DNA from: an uncultured Muribaculaceae bacterium
Lineage (GTDB): Bacteria; Bacteroidota; Bacteroidia; Bacteroidales; Muribaculaceae
Length of the DNA: 64,000 bases
NCBI GenBank assembly: GCA_910579035.1
Contig: CAJTSR010000015.1
Location: 13,489-77,488, forward strand
Direction: 5' to 3'
Part shown: one piece after another, positions 1-7,845 of the stretch
How the letters are laid out: every line of letters starts with the position of its first letter
How positions within the stretch are numbered: the first letter of the stretch is position 1
Notes under the pieces: generated by a model
The model's database searches: none
What the model was told of the DNA's origin: nothing
The model's input: only the letters and a program-made list of their open reading frames with translations
Translations under genes and position numbers: made by a program

Positions 1-569
1 CCCTTCGCCACGCCCTCGAGAAAGGCGCAGGCTCGCCTCAGGAGCTTATCGACTGGAACAACCCGGCCGGAGCCGACAAAATCGTCACCTGGGTGGAAAG
101 TCACGACACCTACTGCAACCAGCATGAATCCGCCGGCCTTACCGACCAGCAGATACGCGCCGCATGGGTATTCCTCACATCGCGCCAAGGCGGACGTCCG
201 CTCTTCTTCAGCCGTCCCGAAGGCAGCACACGCGAAAACTACTGGGGAACCAACCGCATCGGTAATCGCGGTAATGCCGAATTTTACCACCCCGAAGTGG
301 TTGCTGCAAACAAATTCCGCCACGCCATGGCCGGACTCACCGAAAGCATAGCTTTCTCTCAGAATGGCGCCGTGGGCGAAGTGGCACGCGGCAACGCCGG
401 CGTTGCCCTCGTCAATTTCAGTTCCGACAAGCAGAAAGCCTCCCTGCCCTGTCCTCTGCCCGACGGAGAATACACCGACACCGTGCACGGCACCTCCTTC
501 AAAGTAGCCAAAGGCAATCTCAGCGGCACTCTCGCTCCTCTCGCCACTTACATTTTATACGCCAAATAA
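1..569 (+). CDS. Alpha-amylase (GH13), C-terminal part only
   Basis: The reading frame is open from base 3 and has no start in the window, so this is the 3' end of a longer gene. The product would hydrolyse alpha-1,4 glucans. The motif WVESHDTY (bases about 99-122) is conserved region IV of GH13 with its catalytic-site His-Asp pair, and the following LFFSRPEG stretch resembles the Bacillus subtilis AmyE type (subfamily 28) as I remember it. The last 80 or so residues look like the beta-sandwich domain C. A strong palindromic terminator follows within 20 nt. Whether it has a signal peptide or belongs to a starch-utilisation locus cannot be judged because the upstream part is missing. Confidence 0.88.
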   Translation, partial: LRHALEKGAGSPQELIDWNNPAGADKIVTWVESHDTYCNQHESAGLTDQQIRAAWVFLTSRQGGRPLFFSRPEGSTRENYWGTNRIGNRGNAEFYHPEVVAANKFRHAMAGLTESIAFSQNGAVGEVARGNAGVALVNFSSDKQKASLPCPLPDGEYTDTVHGTSFKVAKGNLSGTLAPLATYILYAK

Positions 570-582
570 CCAAATCTCCTTA

Positions 583-632
583 TACAATAAAAGCGGGAAG
601 ACGCATCGATGCGTCTTCCCGCTTTTATTGTA
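583..632. terminator. Perfect 50-bp palindrome, bidirectional terminator
   Basis: Bases 583-632 form an uninterrupted palindrome centred on ATCGAT at 607/608, with A-rich and T-rich ends on either side. It lies between the convergent amylase and OmpA-like genes and fits a Rho-independent terminator that works in both directions. Confidence 0.85.
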
Positions 633-643
633 AGCATACTACA

Positions 644-1348
644 CTACTTCAGTGTCCCGGCATTGGCCTGCTCTATCATCTGCTGGCCTGCCGTTATATA
701 TATTTCCACACGGCGGTTCTGGGCGCGTCCGGCAGGAGTGTCGTTAGAGGCCACATAATCGGCCATAGGGATGCCTTCGGCCGAAAGGCGCGTAGGCGAC
801 ACACCGCTGTTTGCAAGATAGCTCATCACGGCGTCGGCACGCTGGCCCGAAAGCCTTTGATTGACGGCGAAAGAGCCGGTATTGTCCGTGAAACCGTAAA
901 TCTGCACATTGGTGCCAGGATTTTCCTTGAGAGAAACGGCAAAACGGCTGAGATCGGCCTGAGCTTGAGGATTAAGCGTATATTTGCCGGTGGGGAACAA
1001 TATGCCGCCGTCGAATGTCACCTTGATAGCCTGCAAGCCGTTCTGGTCGGTGGTCTGCTCCACCTTGGCCTGGCTGCCAAGTTCTTCCTCAAGCTGCTTC
1101 TGCTGCTTGTCCATCTTGTTGCCGATAAGCGCGCCGGCACCTGCGCCCACGGCAGCACCTATGGCGCTACCTATTCCTGCGCCTTTACCACCGCCGATAA
1201 GCGCGCCTATGCCTGCACCCACAGCAGCTCCGCCGCCACCGCCGATAAGGGCGCCTTTGCCGGTCTTTGTCATAGACGAACACCCCGTTTCGCCGACAAG
1301 AACCGCCATGGCCAAAAGGGCCATTCCTGTTACTTTTAGTAGCTTCAT
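644..1348 (-). CDS. OmpA-family lipoprotein with glycine-zipper segment
   Basis: A 234-residue outer membrane lipoprotein that probably anchors the outer membrane to peptidoglycan. The N-terminus is a lipoprotein signal ending at Cys23 (GETGC). Residues 31-77 are a glycine-zipper region with repeated GALIG/GAGIG units, a membrane-inserting element seen in YMGG/glycine-zipper proteins. A short charged helix follows (about 78-100), and residues about 105-225 are an OmpA C-terminal domain with the peptidoglycan-binding signature NQRLSGQRAD and a closing RRVEI. It is transcribed away from the EamA transporter gene from an overlapping divergent promoter and ends at the palindromic terminator shared with the amylase gene. 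Confidence 0.9.
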   Translation of the reverse strand: MKLLKVTGMALLAMAVLVGETGCSSMTKTGKGALIGGGGGAAVGAGIGALIGGGKGAGIGSAIGAAVGAGAGALIGNKMDKQQKQLEEELGSQAKVEQTTDQNGLQAIKVTFDGGILFPTGKYTLNPQAQADLSRFAVSLKENPGTNVQIYGFTDNTGSFAVNQRLSGQRADAVMSYLANSGVSPTRLSAEGIPMADYVASNDTPAGRAQNRRVEIYITAGQQMIEQANAGTLK

Positions 1349-1433
1349 GTTAGTATATGTTTAATTAATAGTTGATTATGCTTATTCTAATTATTCTTAC
1401 TTATAAAAAATACGCATAGAGTAGGCATAAGGT

Positions 1434-1465
1434 TTTGTTTACGACGCCAAAATTAAGTAATTTTG
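1434..1465 (+). promoter_or_regulatory. Bacteroidota promoter of the EamA transporter gene
   Basis: TTTG at 1434-1437 and TAATTTTG at 1458-1465 are separated by 20 nt, matching the Bacteroidota -33/-7 consensus. The predicted start of transcription is near 1472, which rules out the TTG start at 1463 for the downstream gene. Confidence 0.8.
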
Positions 1466-1482
1466 TGGAAAGTAAAAGCAAA
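1448..1482 (-). promoter_or_regulatory. Divergent promoter of the OmpA-like gene
   Basis: CAAAATTA at 1448-1455 reads as TAATTTTG on the minus strand, with CAAA (TTTG) at 1479-1482. The spacer is 23 nt, longer than ideal. This promoter interleaves with the EamA promoter on the other strand. Confidence 0.55.
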
Positions 1483-1489
1483 AATCAAT

Positions 1490-2419
1490 ATGCTAAGCGC
1501 ACCCAGCCGTTCAAAAATGCTTGGTGGCACTATCGTGGGCCATCTTGCCGGAGTAATCACTGTAGCCATGTGGGGCTACTCGTTCGTTTCATCACGCGTA
1601 TTGCTCGATAACGGACTTGGCCCAGTACAAATCTATGTGTTGCGTTTCGCGCTTGCATATGCCTTAATACTCTTCCTGAGCCACAAAAAACTGTTCGCAC
1701 ACAACATACACGACGAATTTATGTTCCTGCTGTGCGGCCTCTGTGCCGGCTCGCTCTATTTCATAGCCGAAAACACCGCGCTCGAATACACGCTCACCAC
1801 GAACGTGTCGCTGCTCACATCGCTGTCGCCGCTTATCACGGCAATGATTGTAGGCCTCGTATACAAAACGGAGAAGCTGGGTGTCGGCACATGGGTAGGC
1901 TCAGGCATCGCCATGCTCGGAGTGGCCTGCGTGGTATTCAACAGCTCGGCATCGCTCGAAGTAAGACCTTTCGGCGACTTCCTGTCGCTTGCGGCTGCCT
2001 TCAGCTGGTCGGTATACTCCATTATCCTCAGACGCCTTAACGCAGGCTATGACGTGTGGTTCATATCGCGTAAAACCTTCTTCTACGGCCTTGTCACAGC
2101 CATACCCTTCCTCGTGTTGGAAAATGACTCGCCCGACATACTCGGCCTGATAAGCCGCCCCGAAGTATACGGCAACCTGCTCTTCCTCGGCCTTGGCGCC
2201 TCCACCATAGCATATGTGCTGTGGGCTGTCACCGTCAAGAATGTCGGGGCTGTGAAGGCAAACAACTACATGTACCTGCAGTCGATAATCACGCTGCTGG
2301 TATCCGCCATAGTCCTCGGCGACAAAATAACCCTTATCGGGTGCCTCGGCATAGCCCTCATACTCGGCGGCTTATGGGCCGGCGACAATATCAACAAATT
2401 CCTTGCACGCAGACGATAA
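1490..2419 (+). CDS. EamA/DMT-family transporter
   Basis: An inner membrane protein of 309 residues from the ATG at 1490. It has about ten hydrophobic helices in two halves, with SxVWSV/GWSVYSI-like and LxxSLSPL patterns typical of the two EamA repeats of the drug/metabolite transporter superfamily. The substrate cannot be inferred. I placed the start at 1490 because the longer frame begins with a TTG at 1463 that lies inside the -7 element. The stop is 3 nt before the DUF4250 gene, so these genes and possibly the helicase gene share a transcript. Confidence 0.85.
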   Translation: MLSAPSRSKMLGGTIVGHLAGVITVAMWGYSFVSSRVLLDNGLGPVQIYVLRFALAYALILFLSHKKLFAHNIHDEFMFLLCGLCAGSLYFIAENTALEYTLTTNVSLLTSLSPLITAMIVGLVYKTEKLGVGTWVGSGIAMLGVACVVFNSSASLEVRPFGDFLSLAAAFSWSVYSIILRRLNAGYDVWFISRKTFFYGLVTAIPFLVLENDSPDILGLISRPEVYGNLLFLGLGASTIAYVLWAVTVKNVGAVKANNYMYLQSIITLLVSAIVLGDKITLIGCLGIALILGGLWAGDNINKFLARRR

Positions 2420-2422
2420 CAT

Positions 2423-2599
2423 ATGGAACTGCCCAAAGACCCCTTTATGCTGCTGAGCGTGGTGAACACCAAGCTGCGCGACTGCTACGCGGACCTCGAC
2501 GCTCTTTGCGAAGACATGGGAATAGACCGTGCAGCACTCGAACGCCAACTCGCCGCCGCCGGCTTTGAATATATGCCGGAAATAAACCAATTCAGATAG
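2423..2599 (+). CDS. DUF4250 small protein
   Basis: A 58-residue protein beginning MELPKDPFMLLSVVNTKLRD and ending with a GFEYMPEINQFR-like tail. From memory these two conserved ends define the DUF4250 family, which has no known function and is common in Bacteroidota and Firmicutes. The middle is a predicted helix with Asp and Cys residues. It sits 3 nt after the EamA gene and 4 nt before the PcrA-type helicase gene, so it is almost certainly cotranscribed. Confidence 0.8.
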   Translation: MELPKDPFMLLSVVNTKLRDCYADLDALCEDMGIDRAALERQLAAAGFEYMPEINQFR

Positions 2600-2603
2600 G
2601 CAG

Positions 2604-4922
2604 ATGTCCGATAACAACGACTATCTCGACAAACTAAACAGTGCCCAGCGCGCGGCTGTAGAATATCTCGGCGGCCCCGAGCTCGTGATAGCGGGCGCGG
2701 GGTCGGGGAAAACGCGCGTGCTCACATACAAAATAGTGCACCTGCTGAACATGGGGCATTATCCCGGTCGCATACTCGCCCTGACCTTTACCAACAAGGC
2801 AGCGCGCGAAATGCGCGAACGAATCGAAGCCCTTGTCGGACAGGCGGTAGCATCGAGGCTGTGGATGGGGACGTTCCACTCCATATTCTCACGCTTCCTG
2901 CGAATGCACGCCGACCGCATCGGCTTTTCCCCAAATTTCACCATATATGACAGCGCCGATTCAAAATCACTCGTCAAGACCATCATCAAGGAGCTTAAAC
3001 TCGACGACAAGATATACCGTCCGGGCATAGTGCTCAACGCCATATCCCAGGCTAAAAACAATCTGTACTCTCCCGAAGACTATGCTGCAGACACGGAACT
3101 CACAAACTCAGACAAAAGCTCAGGCCGAGGGCGCACCCACGAAATCTACCGCCTGTACCGCGACCGTTGCCGCATAGCCGGAGCGATGGACTTCGACGAC
3201 CTGCTGTTCTACACCAACGTGCTCTTTCGCGACAATCCCGACGTACTGGCCCATTTCAGGCAGTATTTCAGCTATGTGCTTGTCGACGAGTATCAGGACA
3301 CCAACTTCGCCCAGCACCTTATAGTAAGACAGCTCTGCGAAACCACCCAGAACCTCTGCGTGGTCGGCGACGACGCCCAAAGCATATACTCATTCCGAGG
3401 AGCCAACATACGCAATATCCTCGATTTCAAAAAGGTATTCCCCTCCCTACGGACATTCAAGCTTGAGGAAAATTACCGTTCCACACGCAATATCATAGGT
3501 GCGGCAAACACTCTTATTGCCGCCAACCGCGAGCAGATACCCAAAGAGGTATTCTCCAACAATGCCGACGGCGAACGCATAGAGGTAGTGCAGGCATACA
3601 ATGAATACGAAGAAGCCTACATCGTGGCCAACCGAATAGCGCAGGTACGTATGCGCTACCGATGCCCACTCAGCGAAATCGCCGTGCTATACCGCACCAA
3701 CGCGCAGAGCCGCGTGCTCGAAGAAGCCCTCCGCGGCCGCAATCTGGCATACCGCGTGTTCGGCGGACTCGCCTTCTATCAGCGCAAGGAGGTCAAAGAC
3801 GCCGTAAGCTACTTCCGACTCGCCGTCAACCCCGATGACGACGAGGCTTTCCGCCGCGTGATAAACACACCAAAGCGCGGAATAGGCGACACAACGCTCG
3901 GCAAAATCGGAGCAGCGGCCATGAGTTCCGGCACAAGCCTATACAGAGTTATATGCAGCCCCGACGAATACGGCCTTGACGTGAACAAAGGCACTCTCGC
4001 TAAAATAAGCGGCTTTGCCAACATTATACGGGGCTTTGTAGAGTCGGTCGAAAAAGGGGCACCGGCAGCAGTAGTGGCCCGTTCGGTTTATGAGGCGACA
4101 GGCATTCTCAAAGAATACACAAGCGACAACACTCCCGAAAACATATCGAAGCACGACAACCTCCTCGAACTTCTCAAGGCTGTCGATGATTTTACAGACA
4201 GCTCCCGCGAGAGCGGCGACGACCGTGGCGGAATGTCCGATTTCCTCGCAGAGGTATCGCTGCTAACCGACCAGGACACCCCCGGCGAAGACGCCGACTG
4301 CATGACCTTGACGACCATTCACTCCGCCAAGGGTCTGGAATTCGACTGTGTGTTTGTTGTCGGCGTGGAAGAGAACCTGCTGCCGTCGCAGATGTGCCGC
4401 TCCAACGCCGACATCGAAGAAGAACGCCGCCTTATGTACGTGGCCATAACCCGCGCGCGCAAATTCTGCATGATAAGCTATGCGCGGCAACGCACCGTCA
4501 ACGGCCAGTCGGGAAGCGTCATACCATCACGATTCATAAGCGATATCGACAGGCGCTTCCTGCGCATGATGACAGGAACATCGCCCGACACTCCCCGACA
4601 GCGCTCTGTCCGGCCATGGGACGAGCCTGGACAGCGCCCTGCCGAGCGCAAGCCTAAGGCCGTAGAGTCCCGCACTGCTCAGGCTACTCCGGCCACACCG
4701 CCGCCGTCGCAGCCCCGGACAAACGCGCCCGACGAGTTCGGGCGACACAATGCCTCCGACCTCAAAGAGGGTATGCGCATACAGCACCCGCGTTTTTCAA
4801 CCGGCACTGTCGTAAGGATAGACACCGAAAGCTCCGACCACAGGGTGGTGGTAGATTTCGACAACGACGGACAGCGCCGCACCCTCCTTCTTAAGTTTGC
4901 GAAATTCCAAATACTTACATAG
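2604..4922 (+). CDS. UvrD/PcrA-type ATP-dependent 3'-5' DNA helicase
   Basis: A 772-residue superfamily 1A helicase for repair and for removing protein from DNA. Visible motifs are Walker A AGAGSGKT (residues 30-37), motif Ia LTFTNKAAREM, motif II DEYQD near residue 228, motif III GDDAQSIYSFRGA, motif IV LEENYRST, motif V TIHSAKGLEF and motif VI YVAITRAR. After a low-complexity Pro/Ala linker (about 640-700) the last 65 residues form a PcrA-like C-terminal domain (GMRIQHPRFSTGTV). Length and order match full-length PcrA/UvrD. It is followed 15 nt later by nspC. Confidence 0.95.
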   Translation: MSDNNDYLDKLNSAQRAAVEYLGGPELVIAGAGSGKTRVLTYKIVHLLNMGHYPGRILALTFTNKAAREMRERIEALVGQAVASRLWMGTFHSIFSRFLRMHADRIGFSPNFTIYDSADSKSLVKTIIKELKLDDKIYRPGIVLNAISQAKNNLYSPEDYAADTELTNSDKSSGRGRTHEIYRLYRDRCRIAGAMDFDDLLFYTNVLFRDNPDVLAHFRQYFSYVLVDEYQDTNFAQHLIVRQLCETTQNLCVVGDDAQSIYSFRGANIRNILDFKKVFPSLRTFKLEENYRSTRNIIGAANTLIAANREQIPKEVFSNNADGERIEVVQAYNEYEEAYIVANRIAQVRMRYRCPLSEIAVLYRTNAQSRVLEEALRGRNLAYRVFGGLAFYQRKEVKDAVSYFRLAVNPDDDEAFRRVINTPKRGIGDTTLGKIGAAAMSSGTSLYRVICSPDEYGLDVNKGTLAKISGFANIIRGFVESVEKGAPAAVVARSVYEATGILKEYTSDNTPENISKHDNLLELLKAVDDFTDSSRESGDDRGGMSDFLAEVSLLTDQDTPGEDADCMTLTTIHSAKGLEFDCVFVVGVEENLLPSQMCRSNADIEEERRLMYVAITRARKFCMISYARQRTVNGQSGSVIPSRFISDIDRRFLRMMTGTSPDTPRQRSVRPWDEPGQRPAERKPKAVESRTAQATPATPPPSQPRTNAPDEFGRHNASDLKEGMRIQHPRFSTGTVVRIDTESSDHRVVVDFDNDGQRRTLLLKFAKFQILT

Positions 4923-4937
4923 ACATAATCTTATAAT

Positions 4938-6071
4938 ATGACCGCCAAAGAGCTTAGCACTCCATACTTCATAGTCTACGAAGAACGACTTCGGGCCAAC
5001 CTCGAACTGATAAGCGAGGTAAGCCGCCGTAGTGGAGCCGATATAATAATGGCATTCAAGGCAAACGCCCTTTGGCGCACATTCGACATCGTGAGGCAAT
5101 ATTGCCGCAACTGCACGGCCAGCTCTGTCAACGAGCTGCGCCTCGGCGCGGAATGCCTCGGAGGCGAAATCCACTCATACACTCCGGCATACACACCCGA
5201 AAACATCGACACATTTTTGGCGCTCAGCTCGCACATAACGTTCAACTCGCTAAGCCAGTACGAACGTTTCCGTCCCAAAGTGGCAGCGTCCGGGGCAAGT
5301 GCCGGGCTGCGGGTCAACCCCAAATGCTCCGTTATCGAAACCGAGATATACAACCCGGCGCTTCCCGGCTCGCGTTTCGGAGTGTCTGCCGAGGCGCTCG
5401 CCGACGGCCTGCCCGAAGGTATCGAGGGGCTGCATTTCCACGCCCTGTGCGAATCGTCGAGCTACGACCTCGAAAAGGTACTCGCGGCATTCGAAGCCGG
5501 CTTCGGCCACCTCATACCCTCTCTTAAATGGGTAAATATGGGCGGCGGCCACCTTATGACACGGCAGGGATATGACACCGAGCACCTTATAAAGATAATC
5601 AGCGAGTTCAGAAGCCGCCACCCGCACCTCAAAGTGATTCTCGAACCCGGGAGCGCTTTCACATGGCGCACCGGCGACCTTGCCGCGTCCGTAGTCGACA
5701 TCGTGGAAAACGACGGAATATCGACTGCGATACTCGATGTTTCATTCGCGTGCCATATGCCCGATACACTCGAGATGCCATACCGCCCCGACGTGCTCGA
5801 ATCAGTCGACAAAGAGCAATCCAACGGGCGTCTGTACCGTCTTGGCGGCAACTCCTGCCTGAGCGGCGACTTTATGGGCGACTACTACTTCCCCGAAGAT
5901 CTCAAGATTGGCGACCGCATAACGCTGCGCGACATGAACCACTACACCACCGTGAAGACCAATATGTTCAACGGCGTGCAGCACCCCGACATGGTGCTGT
6001 CGCGCATCGGAGGCGAGGTGGAAATTCTGAGGCACTTCGATTATTCCGACTATAAAAACCGCATGAGCTGA
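4938..6071 (+). CDS. nspC: Carboxynorspermidine decarboxylase
   Basis: A PLP-dependent, alanine-racemase-fold decarboxylase of 377 residues that makes norspermidine or spermidine from the carboxylated precursor. Lys41 in MAFKAN should hold the PLP. Other family features are VNPKCS, the GxHFHALCE segment, the GGGH motif near residue 200, the EPGSAF phosphate-binding loop and GNSCLSGD containing the second-subunit Cys. The partner dehydrogenase (carboxynorspermidine synthase) is not in this window. The stop shares one base with the start of the next gene, a glycosyltransferase. Confidence 0.93.
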   Translation: MTAKELSTPYFIVYEERLRANLELISEVSRRSGADIIMAFKANALWRTFDIVRQYCRNCTASSVNELRLGAECLGGEIHSYTPAYTPENIDTFLALSSHITFNSLSQYERFRPKVAASGASAGLRVNPKCSVIETEIYNPALPGSRFGVSAEALADGLPEGIEGLHFHALCESSSYDLEKVLAAFEAGFGHLIPSLKWVNMGGGHLMTRQGYDTEHLIKIISEFRSRHPHLKVILEPGSAFTWRTGDLAASVVDIVENDGISTAILDVSFACHMPDTLEMPYRPDVLESVDKEQSNGRLYRLGGNSCLSGDFMGDYYFPEDLKIGDRITLRDMNHYTTVKTNMFNGVQHPDMVLSRIGGEVEILRHFDYSDYKNRMS

Positions 6072-7078
6072 TGGATAAGCCAAAATACTCGGTAATCGTG
6101 CCGGTATACAACCGCGTGGCCGAATTCAAGGATCTCACCGACAGCCTGCTCGCTCAGACGGTTAACAATTTCGAACTGGTATTGGTGGAAGACGGCTCCA
6201 CCGACACCTGCGGGCACATTGCCGAGGACGCCTGCGGCAAAGGTCTTGCCATAAGTTATTTCTGGAAAGAAAACGAAGGGCGCTCCATAGCGCGCAACTA
6301 TGGTATGGAACGCGCCGGAGGCGAATACTTCGTGTTTTTCGATTCAGACTGCGTGATTCCGCCCGCTTATTTTGAAACACTCGACAAAGAGCTTGCAGCT
6401 AACCCCCTCGATTGTTTCGGCGGCCCGGACGCAGCCCACGAATCGTTTACCGACACGCAAAAAGCGATAAACTACTCCATGACGTCCTTTCTTACCACCG
6501 GCGGCATACGAGGCGGCAAGATAAGCATGGAGAAGTTCACACCGCGCACATTCAATATGGGATTCAGCCGCGAGGTCTATGAGCAAGTAGGCGGCTTCCG
6601 CGAGATGTTCTCGGAAGACATCGATATGAGCACCCGCATACGTCAGGCCGGATTCAGCATAGGTCTTGTGCGCCCGGCCTTTGTATGGCACAAACGCCGC
6701 GTCGATTTCCGTAAGTTTTTCCGCCAGGTATATGTGTTCGGCATGTCGCGCATCACCCTCAAGTTGCTCTACCCCGGCTCGCTGAAAGCGGTACACCTGC
6801 TTCCCGCAGCATTTGTGCTCGGCTGCATGGCGCTTATCGTGCTCGGCATATGCGTGTCGCCCTGGTTCCTGCTTCCAATCGGTGTTTATTTCGCCGCCAT
6901 AGCCGTAGGTGCCTGCATCGAAAACCACTCTGTCAAAATAGGGCTTCTTGCCGTCCCTGCTGCAGCCATACAGCTCGGAGGCTACGGACTCGGCTTCATA
7001 AAAGCGTACACACTGAAGATATTGCTTCGGCGCGGACGCAACATCGAGGAAGAATTAACAATTCGCAAAGGGAAATAG
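6071..7078 (+). CDS. Family 2 glycosyltransferase with C-terminal membrane segments
   Basis: A 335-residue GT-A enzyme that would add a sugar from a nucleotide donor at the cytoplasmic face of the membrane. It opens with YSVIVPVYNR, has EDGSTD near residue 41, the DxD motif in FDSDCV (about 94-99) and a SEDIDMSTRIRQAG acceptor-side motif near 180. Residues about 240-310 contain two or three hydrophobic helices. The first base of its ATG is the last base of the nspC stop, so translation is probably coupled. The acceptor is unknown. Confidence 0.88.
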   Translation: MDKPKYSVIVPVYNRVAEFKDLTDSLLAQTVNNFELVLVEDGSTDTCGHIAEDACGKGLAISYFWKENEGRSIARNYGMERAGGEYFVFFDSDCVIPPAYFETLDKELAANPLDCFGGPDAAHESFTDTQKAINYSMTSFLTTGGIRGGKISMEKFTPRTFNMGFSREVYEQVGGFREMFSEDIDMSTRIRQAGFSIGLVRPAFVWHKRRVDFRKFFRQVYVFGMSRITLKLLYPGSLKAVHLLPAAFVLGCMALIVLGICVSPWFLLPIGVYFAAIAVGACIENHSVKIGLLAVPAAAIQLGGYGLGFIKAYTLKILLRRGRNIEEELTIRKGK

Positions 7079-7082
7079 CACT

Positions 7083-7823
7083 ATGGATTCTGCCGACAAT
7101 GACAAGCGCTTCGGAAGCCGCCGCCTCATATCCGAAATGGACGAGGGCGAGCGCCCGCGCGAAAAAGCGCTGCGCCGAGGCATCAAAAGCCTTGGCGACG
7201 CCGAACTGATGGCGCTGATTTTCAGCACAGGCATCAAAGGCGTGAGCGTTGTCACCTTGTGCGAGCAGATTCTGAGCCAGTACAAAGGACACCTTTCAAA
7301 AATAGCCTCGATGGACGCTGCCGAGTTTATGGCACGCCATAAAGGCATCGGCCCGGCAAAAGCACTCACACTGATGGCAGCCCTCGAGCTTGGCGCACGG
7401 GCTTCGGCCGACGCCGTGAAAATATCCGAAGCGGCAATGTCAAGTTCCTCTGCCGCATACGAATACATGCGTCCTCTCCTTGCCGACCTCGACCACGAAG
7501 AATTTTGGGTATTGCTTCTGAAACGCAATCTGAAACCACTCCGTGAATTTCGCGTAGGCCAGGGCGGACTCACACAGACCGTGGTCGACGTACGCCTGAT
7601 AATCCGAGAGGCATTGCTCGCCAAATCGTCAGCCATGCTGTTGTTCCACAATCACCCTTCAGGCAACCTCAGGCCGAGCCAACCCGACATTGCCCTTACA
7701 AAGAGGATATGCGACGCTGCCGCTTACTTCGACATCAAGGTTCTCGACCATATCGTGGCCGGCCCCGGCTCCTATTTCTCCTTCAACGACGAGGGCCTGA
7801 TGCCCAACACATCGCTGAAGTGA
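7083..7823 (+). CDS. radC: RadC/YeeS-type JAB-domain protein
   Basis: A 246-residue protein with the standard two-part RadC layout. Residues about 20-100 carry a helix-hairpin-helix (GIGPAKA at 88-94) and residues about 120-240 a JAB/MPN metalloprotease-like domain with the metal signature HNHPSGN (189-195) followed by Asp202. Despite the name, a direct role in DNA repair is not established for this family. It starts 4 nt after the glycosyltransferase gene and ends 22 nt from a convergent hydrolase gene. Confidence 0.92.
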   Translation: MDSADNDKRFGSRRLISEMDEGERPREKALRRGIKSLGDAELMALIFSTGIKGVSVVTLCEQILSQYKGHLSKIASMDAAEFMARHKGIGPAKALTLMAALELGARASADAVKISEAAMSSSSAAYEYMRPLLADLDHEEFWVLLLKRNLKPLREFRVGQGGLTQTVVDVRLIIREALLAKSSAMLLFHNHPSGNLRPSQPDIALTKRICDAAAYFDIKVLDHIVAGPGSYFSFNDEGLMPNTSLK

Positions 7824-7845
7824 CCGACTCGAAAAACCGATGGCG

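Noticed and set aside
857..1339. Plus-strand frame opposite the OmpA-like gene
   Set aside because: Low-complexity shadow of the glycine-zipper region.
1463..1489. TTG start for the EamA transporter
   Set aside because: It falls inside the -7 element, upstream of the predicted transcript start.
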